NCBI GenBank assembly: GCA_028408795.1 | Contig: JAOOLP010000005.1 | Span: 1 to 51,675, forward strand | Direction: 5' to 3' | DNA: 51,675 nucleotides | DNA from: Candidatus Pelagibacter sp. | Lineage (GTDB): Bacteria > Pseudomonadota > Alphaproteobacteria > Pelagibacterales > Pelagibacteraceae | Shown here: positions 20,459-31,112 of the stretch, one piece after another | Layout: each line of letters opens with the position of its first letter | How positions within the stretch are numbered: the stretch's first letter is position 1 | Notes under the pieces: generated by a model | The model's database searches: none | The model's input: the letters and a program-made list of their open reading frames with translations, nothing else | What the model was told of the DNA's origin: nothing | Position numbers and translations under genes: made by a program

Positions 20459-20696
20459 ATAATTAACAATTAGAAGTTGATTAATTCTTTTAATTCTACA
20501 TTTAGTTAAAAATTTTAAAAGAGACATAATAAATTTTTTTTTATAAAAATTTTTCATTTAGCGGTTGTAAGAAGTTGATTTTCTATCACAACGCTAACTT
20601 TACAACCTAAAAAAAAATATTTTTCATTACAACCTATAGCTAGTTGCAAAAGTTTTTTAAAAAGAGTTTAAAGGAATTTCTTTACGAATTAATTAC
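20459..20696 (+). promoter_or_regulatory. rpsT-dnaA intergenic region with short repeats
   Basis: This is the longest gene-free stretch (238 bases). TTACAACC occurs at 20600-20607 and 20627-20634 and inverted (GGTTGTAA) at 20563-20570. AGAAGTTGATT occurs at 20472-20482 and 20570-20580. The inverted copy at 20563 and the copy at 20600 can form an 8-bp stem, extended by 4 bp after a 2-base bulge. No canonical DnaA box (TTATNCACA) was seen. It may hold dnaA control sites; a replication origin is possible but not shown. Confidence 0.5.
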
Positions 20697-22094
20697 ATGG
20701 AAAAAAATAATTTTAAAAAACAAAATGTTTATGTTTCCGAAGAAGAAAAAACTTTGGATTGGAACGAAATACAGAACTCATTTAAAAAAACATTTGGAAT
20801 GGAAGTTTATAATAGTTGGCTTCAAAAGATCTCTTTAGTCAAAGAGTATAATGATTATTTAATTTTAGGTGTTCCAACAAGATTTTTTAGAGATTGGATA
20901 GTTTCAAGATACTTAGATAAAATATTAGAACAGGTTAAGAATTTTAAACTCAGTCTGAATAGAATTGAATTTAAGATAATCGAAGAAGATAAAAGTAACC
21001 CAGATATAATAAAAATTGAAGAAATTAATAAGATTACTGAAATTAAAGATTCTATCTTAAATTACAATCGTCTTAATCCTAAATTAAATTTTAATAATTT
21101 TATTAAAGGTAAAAGTAATGATATTGCATTATCTTATTCAAAAAAAGTATGTGAGCACTTATCTAGATATAATCCTTTATACATTTGCGGGGGTGTAGGC
21201 CTCGGAAAAACTCATTTATTGAATGCAATAGGATTAGAACTTCAGTCTGAAAATAATGTCATGTTTATTTCAGCGGAGCGATTTATGTACCATTTTATTA
21301 AGTCTATTAAGAAAAATGATATGGTTAATTTTAAAGATTTTTTTAGAAAATCATCAGTTTTTATTATTGACGATATTCAATTTATTAGAGGAAAGGAAAG
21401 TTTGCAGGAGGAATTTTTTCATACCTTTAATAGTTTAATGGACAAAGGTTCACAAATTATAATATCTGCAGATAGATCTCCAATGAAACTCGATAGGATA
21501 CAAGAAAGAATTAAGTCGAGACTTGCTGGTGGTTTAGTTGTTGATATTGACTCACCAGATTTAGAATTAAAAAAGGATATCATAAATAAGAAAATTTTAG
21601 AAATACAAGACCAATTCAAAGAAAATATTAATTTAAGCGAAGACGTTGTTAATTTTATTGCTAATGAAAGCAAAACAAATATTAGAGAGTTAATCGGAAT
21701 TTTAAATCGAGTTATAGCATTTAGCAGAGTAAATAATAAAGAATTGGCAATTAGTGATTGCCGCAATATACTAAAAGATGTCTTCAGCCAGATTAAAGTA
21801 ATTACTGTCGATAAAATACAAAACGTAGTTTCAAATTATTTTAATATTCCTTTAAGTGACATGCTTTCTCAAAGACGATCAAGGCCTTTAGCTAGACCTA
21901 GACAAATTGCAATGTACCTAGCAAAAAAAATGACAACAAGATCTTTACCAGAAATAGGTAGAAGGTTTGCTAATAGAGACCACACGACAGTGATACATGC
22001 TGTAAAAACAATAACTAGACTATTTGAGCAGGATGATGAAATGAAAAAAAATATAAATCAAATTAAAAGTCTATTACTTGAACAACAACAATAA
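20697..22094 (+). CDS. dnaA: Chromosomal replication initiator DnaA
   Basis: AAA+ ATPase that binds and opens the replication origin. The 465-residue protein has domain I (about 20-85, WNEIQNSFKKTFG onward), a linker, and the ATPase domain with Walker A GGVGLGKTH at 165-173 and Walker B FIIDDIQFIRGKE. The Arg-rich sensor region and the C-terminal DNA-binding domain with the signature NRDHTTVIHAVKTI are intact. The ATG at 20697 is supported by the normal domain I start. The stop overlaps the dnaN start (TAATG). Confidence 0.97.
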   Translation: MEKNNFKKQNVYVSEEEKTLDWNEIQNSFKKTFGMEVYNSWLQKISLVKEYNDYLILGVPTRFFRDWIVSRYLDKILEQVKNFKLSLNRIEFKIIEEDKSNPDIIKIEEINKITEIKDSILNYNRLNPKLNFNNFIKGKSNDIALSYSKKVCEHLSRYNPLYICGGVGLGKTHLLNAIGLELQSENNVMFISAERFMYHFIKSIKKNDMVNFKDFFRKSSVFIIDDIQFIRGKESLQEEFFHTFNSLMDKGSQIIISADRSPMKLDRIQERIKSRLAGGLVVDIDSPDLELKKDIINKKILEIQDQFKENINLSEDVVNFIANESKTNIRELIGILNRVIAFSRVNNKELAISDCRNILKDVFSQIKVITVDKIQNVVSNYFNIPLSDMLSQRRSRPLARPRQIAMYLAKKMTTRSLPEIGRRFANRDHTTVIHAVKTITRLFEQDDEMKKNINQIKSLLLEQQQ

Positions 22095-23209
22095 TGCAAT
22101 TTATTGTAAAAAGAGATACTTTATTAAAGTCATTAAATTTTGTTCAAGGTGTGGTAGAAAAAAAAAATACACTACCAATACTATCTAATGTTTTATTACA
22201 ACTTAAAGACAATAAATTATTAATTGTAGCTACCGATTTAGATATTGTTTTTCATGACGAAATTGAAGACATTAAAATTCAAAAAGAGGGAAGCACCACA
22301 ACTTCTGCCGCAATACTTTATGATATATTAAGAAAAATTTCCCCTAATTCTGAAATAAATTTTAACTTAAAAACAGAAAATAAACTTAGTTTAAACAGTG
22401 ATAATTCTGATTTTAATTTGTTATGTTTACCAATAGATAATTTTCCGACGTTTGCAGATGAATTTGAAGGCTCAGAATTTGAAATTAATAAGAGCAATTT
22501 TTTAAAACTCTTAAATAAAACAAAAATTGCTATTTCTAATGATGATACCAGACACTATTTAAATGGAGTTTATTTACATATGACAGAGGGGCATGGAAGA
22601 AACTTTCTTACAGGTGTTGCAACCGATAGTCATCGATTATCATCAAGCAGCGTAGAGATTAGTAATATCAGTGATTTCAATTCTTTTATACTACCAAGGA
22701 AAACTGTTTTTCAGCTTTGTTCTTTACTAGCAGAGACTAATACTAAGTTATTTATGCAGTCTAGTGAAAATAAGGTAAAATTTACATTAGGTAGCACAAA
22801 ATTAGTTTCAAAAGTTATTGATGGAAAATTTCCGGATTATAAAAAAGTCGTGCCCACTAATAATGACAAATCTTTAATTGTTTCATCGAGAGATTTTATA
22901 AATTCAATTGAGAGAGTTACAAGTGTTTCAATTGATAGAAAAGAGGGTGTGAAATTAGCCATTAATAAAGAAAATATACAACTTTCTGTTAATAGCGCAA
23001 GCTCTGGTGAGGGAAATGAGGTAATAAAAGCAGATTTCAATTCAAATAGTCTAAACATAAGTTTTAATTCAAAATATCTGATTGATATTGCGTCAGAAAT
23101 TGAAGATAAAAATCTTAAAATGAATTTAAAAGATTCTGTATCACCAGTATTAATAGAAGATGGATCTGACAAAAATAGTTATTATGTTATTATGCCTATG
23201 AAAATCTAA
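22094..23209 (+). CDS. dnaN: DNA polymerase III beta subunit (sliding clamp)
   Basis: Ring-shaped processivity clamp for the replicative polymerase. The 371-residue protein has the family start MQFIVKRDTLLKSLNFVQGV, followed by KNTLPILSNVLL, three clamp domains of similar fold, and the C-terminal YYVIMPMKI that contributes to the partner-binding pocket (family end usually VVMPMR or IMPMRL). It overlaps dnaA by one base. The usual next gene, recF, is missing; 132-138 non-coding bases lead to gyrB. Confidence 0.97.
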   Translation: MQFIVKRDTLLKSLNFVQGVVEKKNTLPILSNVLLQLKDNKLLIVATDLDIVFHDEIEDIKIQKEGSTTTSAAILYDILRKISPNSEINFNLKTENKLSLNSDNSDFNLLCLPIDNFPTFADEFEGSEFEINKSNFLKLLNKTKIAISNDDTRHYLNGVYLHMTEGHGRNFLTGVATDSHRLSSSSVEISNISDFNSFILPRKTVFQLCSLLAETNTKLFMQSSENKVKFTLGSTKLVSKVIDGKFPDYKKVVPTNNDKSLIVSSRDFINSIERVTSVSIDRKEGVKLAINKENIQLSVNSASSGEGNEVIKADFNSNSLNISFNSKYLIDIASEIEDKNLKMNLKDSVSPVLIEDGSDKNSYYVIMPMKI

Positions 23210-25408
<2,199 letters not shown>

Positions 25409-25416
25409 GCGATAAA

Positions 25417-26706
25417 ATGAATTTTTCTACTCTTTTTAGATTAGGAGAGAATCTTAATTTAGACAGGAAAACCCTTATTATTTTAAGATGGATCGCTATT
25501 GCGGGGCAATTGAGTGCGATAGCTTTAGTGTATTTTTATCTCAAATTAGATTTTCCAATTATAATTTGTCTTGTAATAATATTTGTAGGATTATTGACTA
25601 ATTTACTACTACAATTTAAGACTAAGTCAATCGCAATAAAAGATTTTCAAGCTAGTCTTTACTTAATATATGATTTAGCTCAACTAACCATTCTATTATA
25701 CTTAACGGGTGGTATTTCAAACCCATTTTCTATTTTGATGATTGTGCCAGCTATTGTTTCTTCAACATTTTTAAGTATGGGAACTACAATAATTTTAGGA
25801 ATTTTAACAATAATTTTTTTATTTTTATTAACTATATTTCACTTCCCATTACCTGGTATACACGAAGACTCCATTACTTTTCCAAAATTATATTTAACAG
25901 GATATTTTATAGCATTAATTATTGGACTTATTTTTATTTGTTATTTTGGGATTCGATTTTCAGGGGAAAGTAAAAGACGATCTGATGCAGTAAATAAATT
26001 GCAAGAAGTTATTGCAAAAGAATATGAACTAGAGTCTTTAGGCGGACAAGCGGCCGCGGCAGCGCATTCTTTAGGGACACCATTAGCAACAATAAGTGTT
26101 GTTTCAAAAGAATTAAAAAAAGAATTAGGAAATGACAAAGAATTTTCTAAAGACATTGATCTTTTGATAAGTCAAACAAAAAGATGTGGAGAGATATTGA
26201 AACAGATATCAAAAAAACAAATAAAAGAGGACGAATTTTTTAACCAGACAAATCTAGAAAATTTATTAGATGAAATAATTGAAACATTCAAAGAAACGTC
26301 TTCTAAACAAATAGAATTAATTGTTGTGAAAGACTTAAACAAATTAAAAGTTCAACGATCTCCAGAATTAATTTATGGTTTAAGAAATTTTATTGGAAAT
26401 GCAATAAAGTTTTCAAAAAGCAAAGTTGAGATTGTTATTAAAAGTGATAATTATAACGTCAATATAGATATTAACGATGACGGACCTGGTTTTCCTGAAG
26501 ATATTAAGGAGGTACTTGGAGAACCTTATATTAAATCTAAGTCAAATCTTATTAATTCAAATGCTGGCACAGGTTTAGGAACTTTCTTAGGTAAAACTCT
26601 TTTAGAAAGAAAATTAGCTAAATTATTTTTTTCTAAAAGCACTAGATTAAATGGCGCATTAGTAAATATATCTTGGAACATAAATGATATTAAGACTTCT
26701 TCTTAA
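25417..26706 (+). CDS. regB: Redox-sensing histidine kinase RegB/PrrB
   Basis: Membrane sensor kinase that controls respiration and redox genes through RegA. The 429-residue protein has six predicted membrane helices (about 25-190). The quinone-binding loop GGISNPF, diagnostic of RegB, lies between helices. The phosphorylation box is LGGQAAAAAHSLGTPLATI; the residue after the His is Ser where RegB normally has Glu. The redox-active Cys lies in SQTKRCGEILKQI. The ATPase domain carries FIGNAIKFSKS, DDGPGFP and GTGLGTFLG. It follows gyrB by 8 bases. The partner regA is about 3.3 kb away on the same strand, with a polyamine operon in between. Confidence 0.92.
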   Translation: MNFSTLFRLGENLNLDRKTLIILRWIAIAGQLSAIALVYFYLKLDFPIIICLVIIFVGLLTNLLLQFKTKSIAIKDFQASLYLIYDLAQLTILLYLTGGISNPFSILMIVPAIVSSTFLSMGTTIILGILTIIFLFLLTIFHFPLPGIHEDSITFPKLYLTGYFIALIIGLIFICYFGIRFSGESKRRSDAVNKLQEVIAKEYELESLGGQAAAAAHSLGTPLATISVVSKELKKELGNDKEFSKDIDLLISQTKRCGEILKQISKKQIKEDEFFNQTNLENLLDEIIETFKETSSKQIELIVVKDLNKLKVQRSPELIYGLRNFIGNAIKFSKSKVEIVIKSDNYNVNIDINDDGPGFPEDIKEVLGEPYIKSKSNLINSNAGTGLGTFLGKTLLERKLAKLFFSKSTRLNGALVNISWNINDIKTSS

Positions 26707-27577
26707 ATTCAAAAATATAAGCTAAAATTTTGTAAGCTAGTTTTGCTACCAAAAAATTGTAGGAGTCAAAATTTTTAATTGGAGCTAGTTCGTTTATATC
26801 AGCTCCAATGATCTTCGATATTTGGCTTACTTTTTTAATAATTGGCAAGACCTCTTCCCATAAAAGACCACCTGGCTCTGGGGTTCCTGTAGCTGGCATA
26901 ATACTAGCATCTAAAGCATCAACATCAAAAGTTATGTATACATTTTTGCCTTTAAGGTTGGAATAAAGATTTTTAAGATTCCACTTGTTTTTATCTTTAC
27001 CCCAAAAAATTTTTATTTTGTTTTTATTATCTTTATAAAAATTCATTTCTGTTTTTGAAATATTTCTTATTCCTAAAGAAATAACTTTTACATTTTTAAA
27101 GTCTAGGCATCGTCTTATAGCTGATGCATGTGAATATTTTTCTCCATTGTAATTTTCACGAAGATCTGCGTGAGCATCAAAGTGAAGTAAGACTATTTCT
27201 TTATATTTTTTCGTAAATGGTTTTATAGATCCAGCTGTTATTGAATGCTCGCCACCAAAAACAATTGGAAATTTTTTATTTAAGATTATTTTGTGATTAA
27301 TTTGTGATAACTGGTTTAAGGCATGAATAATCTTTTTTTTAATTTTAATTGGCCTTAATGTTTTAAATCCTATCTCTTTGTAGGGTTCTTTATTTAATTC
27401 TTCATCAAATAATTCAACTTGATGAGATGCTTTTATTATTTCTGCAGGGCCATTTTTTGTACCGGTTCCATAACTAACAGTTTTTTCTAAACCAAAAGGA
27501 ACAACAACCACTTTATTTTTAATTTTACTATTTGCGTCATAACCCAGAAAACCTTTTTTTTGACTTAAATAATTCAT
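26690..27577 (-). CDS. speB: Agmatinase-family ureohydrolase
   Basis: Mn-dependent ureohydrolase of 295 residues. Metal-ligand motifs are GGEHSIT, HFDAHADLR and TFDVDALDAS, the arginase/agmatinase signature. The N-terminal half (VVVPFGLEKTVSYGTGTKNG) fits agmatinase-type enzymes. By homology it would release urea and putrescine from agmatine, but bacterial members linked to deoxyhypusine-synthase-like genes may act on other guanidino compounds, so the substrate is inferred. It is the last gene of the decarboxylase/DHS/ureohydrolase operon, starts directly after the DHS stop, and overlaps the end of regB by 17 bases. Confidence 0.85.
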   Translation of the reverse strand: MNYLSQKKGFLGYDANSKIKNKVVVVPFGLEKTVSYGTGTKNGPAEIIKASHQVELFDEELNKEPYKEIGFKTLRPIKIKKKIIHALNQLSQINHKIILNKKFPIVFGGEHSITAGSIKPFTKKYKEIVLLHFDAHADLRENYNGEKYSHASAIRRCLDFKNVKVISLGIRNISKTEMNFYKDNKNKIKIFWGKDKNKWNLKNLYSNLKGKNVYITFDVDALDASIMPATGTPEPGGLLWEEVLPIIKKVSQISKIIGADINELAPIKNFDSYNFLVAKLAYKILAYIFEFKKKS

Positions 27578-28627
27578 CTAGGACTTAAACAACTCAGAAA
27601 AGTTTCTTTTTTTTCTCTTTTTCCAATTTTGGTAATGATATGCGTCGCTAGCTATTAAAGGCAAAACACTTGTTGCTTCAGCGAAAACCATTTGTTCCTT
27701 GGCTATGTCAACTTTGCCCCAAGAACTAGCTTCTTTTAGAGTTGAACTGCTACAAGCTCCATCTCTCGTATCAGCAACGGTAATTTGTATAGCATATTTG
27801 TGCATGTCTACTTCCTTGCCTATTAGATCAGCGCAAACAACAGTATCTTGAACAAAATTTTTAGGTACACCCCCACCTACCATTAGTAAACCAGATTGTT
27901 TAGATTTTATTTTTATTTCGGTTAATTCTCTAAGTTCCCTTATAGAATCAATAGTTATATGTTTATTTGGATTTTGTTCCTGGTGCATTACTAGGCCGAA
28001 ACCTGCCGAACTGTCAGTAAATGCTGGACAAAAAATTGGAACATTATTATCGAAAGCAGTTTCAATAAGAGATCCTTTTTTCTTCGCGTTTTTTTTTAAA
28101 TATTTACCTAATTCTTTAATAAATTCTCTCGAAGTGTAAGGTTTTGGGTCTAAAGAGTTCGCAACATCACAAATTATCTGATCACAAGCTTGAAGCTCTT
28201 CTTCATCAATATAGGTATCATAAATCCTGTCTATATAATTTTGCCTTAACTCTGTATCATCTTGAAATTGAGATCCTTGATAATGTTTAAAACCTAGAGC
28301 TTCAAAAAAATCCATATCTATTATTGATGCTCCTGTAGCCACTATCGCATCCACCATATTATATTTAACCAAATCTGAGTATACCTTCATGCAACCACCA
28401 GCTGAAGTAGATCCAGCAATAGTGAGAAAAATTGAACAATTATTATCTGAGATCATCTCGTTGTAAATTTTTGCAGCATTAGCGGTATCTCTAGAGGTAA
28501 AAGACATCTTGCTCATACCATCGATAATTTTTCTGGCATCAAAGGATGTTATATCTATATGCTCTACAGGATTTTTTAAAAAAGATTTTTTATTATGTCC
28601 AATATTTGGACTATTTTTTTTTGTCAT
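27578..28627 (-). CDS. Deoxyhypusine synthase-like protein (probable homospermidine-type polyamine enzyme)
   Basis: A 349-residue member of the deoxyhypusine synthase family. The eukaryotic enzyme transfers an aminobutyl group from spermidine to a lysine of eIF5A, which bacteria lack. Bacterial relatives are thought to use a small amine acceptor such as putrescine and to make homospermidine. The catalytic lysine is conserved: K305 in SSWGK. NAD-site features include ATGASIID and GGGVPKNF. The genes either side, an ornithine-type decarboxylase and a ureohydrolase, both yield putrescine-type amines, which supports a polyamine role. Its ATG overlaps the decarboxylase stop (TAATG). The exact product is inferred. 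Confidence 0.85.
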   Translation of the reverse strand: MTKKNSPNIGHNKKSFLKNPVEHIDITSFDARKIIDGMSKMSFTSRDTANAAKIYNEMISDNNCSIFLTIAGSTSAGGCMKVYSDLVKYNMVDAIVATGASIIDMDFFEALGFKHYQGSQFQDDTELRQNYIDRIYDTYIDEEELQACDQIICDVANSLDPKPYTSREFIKELGKYLKKNAKKKGSLIETAFDNNVPIFCPAFTDSSAGFGLVMHQEQNPNKHITIDSIRELRELTEIKIKSKQSGLLMVGGGVPKNFVQDTVVCADLIGKEVDMHKYAIQITVADTRDGACSSSTLKEASSWGKVDIAKEQMVFAEATSVLPLIASDAYHYQNWKKRKKRNFSELFKS

Positions 28628-29805
28628 TAGGCAACCAAGTAATCAACTTTACTTGAATCATCATACAAAGATATAATTGGTTTGTCGCTTAGTTCAAAAA
28701 TTTCGTTCGAATAAAAACCATTAAACTTTGTTCTAAATGTTAACGAATAAGCACCTAGTTGGCCGAGCTCTATATAATCACCCTCTTTTATATTATTAGG
28801 CAATAAAAAAGGACCTTTCATATAATCAAGACTGTCACAGGTAGGTCCAAAAAAACTAAAAGGCGTCAATTTTTTCGAATGAACTCTTCCGTTAGTAATC
28901 ATTTTTGAAGGTAAAATAAAGTTTGGAACTCCTGCATCAAAAAGTGAGCCATATGTACCATCATTTATATATAGTTTTTGTTTTTTTCTTAAAATTACTT
29001 TCACAATAGTCGAGCCACTTTCTGCAACTATAGCTCTTCCAGGTTCACAAATAATATTAGGCATCTTGCTTAGTTTCAAATTTTTTAGAGAAAGTTTTAT
29101 TTCATTAAGGTAATTAATCAATGGTTCTGGATTTAAATCAGGATAAATTGATGGAAAGCCACCCCCCACGTTAATAATGTCAGGTAAAATTTTTGTTTTT
29201 TTTATAATATTGCCAATTTCTTGAATACCCTTTGAGTAAGAAATTTTATGCATACATTGAGATCCAACATGAAAACTAATACCAAGTTTTTTTGAGTATT
29301 GTTTACATAATCTTACAAGACCCAAAGCTTCAGAGGGAAGTGCACCAAATTTTCTTGATAGATCAATTTCCGCATGTTCGTTAGAAATTGCTATTCTAAC
29401 AAAAAGATTTAAATCTTTTGCTTGGTTTGTGGCGTCTAAAATTTTTCTTAGTTCATCTTTGTTATCTAATGCAAAGTTTCTAACTCCGTAGTCAAAATAT
29501 GCAGAAGAAATACTTTCTCTTGTCTTAATTGTGTGCATAAAAAATAAATTTACTTTATCTTTTATCTTTTTAATTAATCTAATTTCATTTAAAGACGCCA
29601 CATCAAAGTCTTCAATACCACTGGAAATAATTTGTCGAATTACTCGCTCATTAGGATTAGTCTTCACAGCGTAAAGTACTTTGCCTGGAAAATTTTCTTT
29701 AAAGAATTTGGCTGATTTTATAATCGACTCAGGCCGTATACAATATACGGGGTAATCTGGTTTTAATGCATTAACTAATTCGTTAACGTCTTTAAATTTT
29801 CGCAT
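28627..29805 (-). CDS. Ornithine (or lysine/ornithine) decarboxylase, fold-III PLP type
   Basis: PLP-dependent decarboxylase of 392 residues that should make putrescine from ornithine. The PLP lysine is K48 in YAVKTNPNERV. Other marks are FHVGSQC, the glycine loop NVGGGFPS, CEPGRAIVAESG, and the active-site cysteine in GPTCDSLDYM. Length and motifs match the eukaryotic-like ODC group found in alphaproteobacteria; lysine use cannot be excluded. A good ribosome binding site (GAGGGA on the minus strand) precedes the ATG at 29803-29805. An out-of-frame ATG lies five bases further upstream. It heads the polyamine operon, and its leader contains alternative hairpins. Confidence 0.88.
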   Translation of the reverse strand: MRKFKDVNELVNALKPDYPVYCIRPESIIKSAKFFKENFPGKVLYAVKTNPNERVIRQIISSGIEDFDVASLNEIRLIKKIKDKVNLFFMHTIKTRESISSAYFDYGVRNFALDNKDELRKILDATNQAKDLNLFVRIAISNEHAEIDLSRKFGALPSEALGLVRLCKQYSKKLGISFHVGSQCMHKISYSKGIQEIGNIIKKTKILPDIINVGGGFPSIYPDLNPEPLINYLNEIKLSLKNLKLSKMPNIICEPGRAIVAESGSTIVKVILRKKQKLYINDGTYGSLFDAGVPNFILPSKMITNGRVHSKKLTPFSFFGPTCDSLDYMKGPFLLPNNIKEGDYIELGQLGAYSLTFRTKFNGFYSNEIFELSDKPIISLYDDSSKVDYLVA

Positions 29806-29831
29806 TTCATGTGTCCCTCGTTTGTTTACAC

Positions 29832-29892
29832 AAAAGGTTTTTAAAAAATTTTAATAAAAAAAACCTTATTTATTCGCATTTAAGGTTTTTTT
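29832..29892. promoter_or_regulatory. Alternative hairpins in the odc/regA divergent interval
   Basis: AAAAAAACCTTA at 29857-29868 is the exact reverse complement of 29881-29892, giving a 12-bp stem with a 12-base loop and T-runs on both strands. A third copy of the element (AAAAGGTTTTT at 29832-29842) can pair instead with 29857-29867. Two mutually exclusive hairpins are therefore possible in either transcript, an attenuator-like layout. It lies in the leader of odc and directly upstream of regA. Confidence 0.55.
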
Positions 29893-29962
29893 GACTCTAT
29901 GTAAAGAAAAAAAAGCTGTTTTATCCAGTTGTAAAAATCATTTGAGTGACTATATAAAAATT

Positions 29963-30535
29963 ATGAGATCACAAAAAGATTACGCTGAACAACTTAATCT
30001 CTCAGATTTTTCTGATAAAACACTACTTATTTTAGATGATGATGATCCTTTGAGAGGAAGATTGGCCAGGGCCATGCAAAAAAAGGGATTTACGGTGAAA
30101 GAGGCTAAAACTGTGTCTGAAGGACTTAAAATAACCAAGGAAAATCCACCTGCTTTTGCCCTAGTGGATTTGAGACTTGAAGATGGAAATGGATTGGATG
30201 TAGTAAAAGAGCTTTCTAAGGTCAAAAAGGATTGTAGAATAGTCATGTTAACCGGATACGGGAATTTACCTACCGCAGTTGCTGCTGTTAAAGCAGGGGC
30301 AATAGATTATATGGCTAAACCTGTAGATGCAGACGATGTTGAAGCAGCTCTGCTGGCCTCACCGGAGTCAAAAGCAAAACCACCAGAAAATCCAATGTCG
30401 GCAGATAGAGTAAAATGGGAGCATATCCACAGAGTGTTTGAACTGTGTAATAGAAACGTATCAGAAACTGCTAGAAGATTAAAAATGCACCGAAGAACCC
30501 TGCAAAGAATACTCTCAAAAAGATCGCCTAAATAA
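29963..30535 (+). CDS. regA: Global redox response regulator RegA/PrrA
   Basis: Partner of RegB that activates or represses respiratory and other energy genes. I start it at the ATG at 29963 (MRSQKDYAEQ), giving 190 residues like known RegA proteins; the longer frame from a TTG at 29891 would run through the hairpin region. The receiver domain has the acidic DDDD cluster, the phosphorylated Asp in ALVDLRLEDGNG, the Thr of MLTGYG and the Lys of MAKPVDADD. A short linker leads to the Fis-like helix-turn-helix with NRNVSETARRLKMHRRTLQ, almost diagnostic of RegA. Its end overlaps bioY by 8 bases. The usual senC neighbour is absent. Confidence 0.94.
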   Translation: MRSQKDYAEQLNLSDFSDKTLLILDDDDPLRGRLARAMQKKGFTVKEAKTVSEGLKITKENPPAFALVDLRLEDGNGLDVVKELSKVKKDCRIVMLTGYGNLPTAVAAVKAGAIDYMAKPVDADDVEAALLASPESKAKPPENPMSADRVKWEHIHRVFELCNRNVSETARRLKMHRRTLQRILSKRSPK

Positions 30536-31079
30536 TATTTCTAATCTTTCTGACTTGATTTACAGCAAAAGTTACGATTAAAATTTTAAATAATTCAGCT
30601 AGTAAAAATGGTTGTGCTCCTAATTTGAATATTGGTTTATCCCAACCTATTAAACTACCCAACCATAGCAACCCAAAAATATAAATGAAGCTTATAGCAA
30701 ATGATAATTTTATGAAATTAGTTACTAAATTATTTTTATAATTAAAAAAACCTGCTAAAAACACCGCCACAAGAAATCCTAAAAGATACCCCATGGTCGG
30801 GCCAGTAAAATAAACTAAACCAATTCCTTTCTCAGGGGTTCCAGAAAAAACTGGTAAACCTATTATGCCTTCGAAGAGATACAAAGAAATTGTAGCTAAT
30901 CCAAGTTTCCATCCAAATCCAATTCCTATGACTAATACTATTAAGGTTTGCATAGTCATTGGCACAGGATAAAAGGGAATTTTAATTTTTGAAGAAATAG
31001 CCAATAATACTGTTCCAAGTAATACAACAAATATTCTTTTAACTAATTTCGAATTACTAAAATTTTTAACCGATTCCAT
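30528..31079 (-). CDS. bioY: Biotin transporter BioY
   Basis: Substrate-binding membrane subunit for biotin uptake. The 183-residue protein is mostly hydrophobic, with about six predicted helices. Family marks are FYPVPMTMQTLIVLVIGIGF near the N-terminus, GLPVFSGTPEKGIGLVYFTG and PTMGYLLGF. BioY may work alone or with an ECF ATPase module. The ABC ATPase 33 bases upstream on the same strand looks like an exporter type, not BioM, so I do not link them. Biotin uptake fits the vitamin needs of SAR11-type cells. Confidence 0.92.
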   Translation of the reverse strand: MESVKNFSNSKLVKRIFVVLLGTVLLAISSKIKIPFYPVPMTMQTLIVLVIGIGFGWKLGLATISLYLFEGIIGLPVFSGTPEKGIGLVYFTGPTMGYLLGFLVAVFLAGFFNYKNNLVTNFIKLSFAISFIYIFGLLWLGSLIGWDKPIFKLGAQPFLLAELFKILIVTFAVNQVRKIRNII

Positions 31080-31112
31080 AATAATATCTTTATATATTTT
31101 TTAATATTAAAT

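Noticed and set aside
20459..20696. Canonical replication origin with DnaA boxes
   Set aside because: No TTATNCACA match was found by eye, and alphaproteobacterial origins are often not next to dnaA. Kept only as a repeat-bearing regulatory region.
29891..29962. Longer regA reading frame from a TTG
   Set aside because: It would add 24 residues not found in RegA proteins and run out of the hairpin region; the ATG at 29963 gives the normal length.
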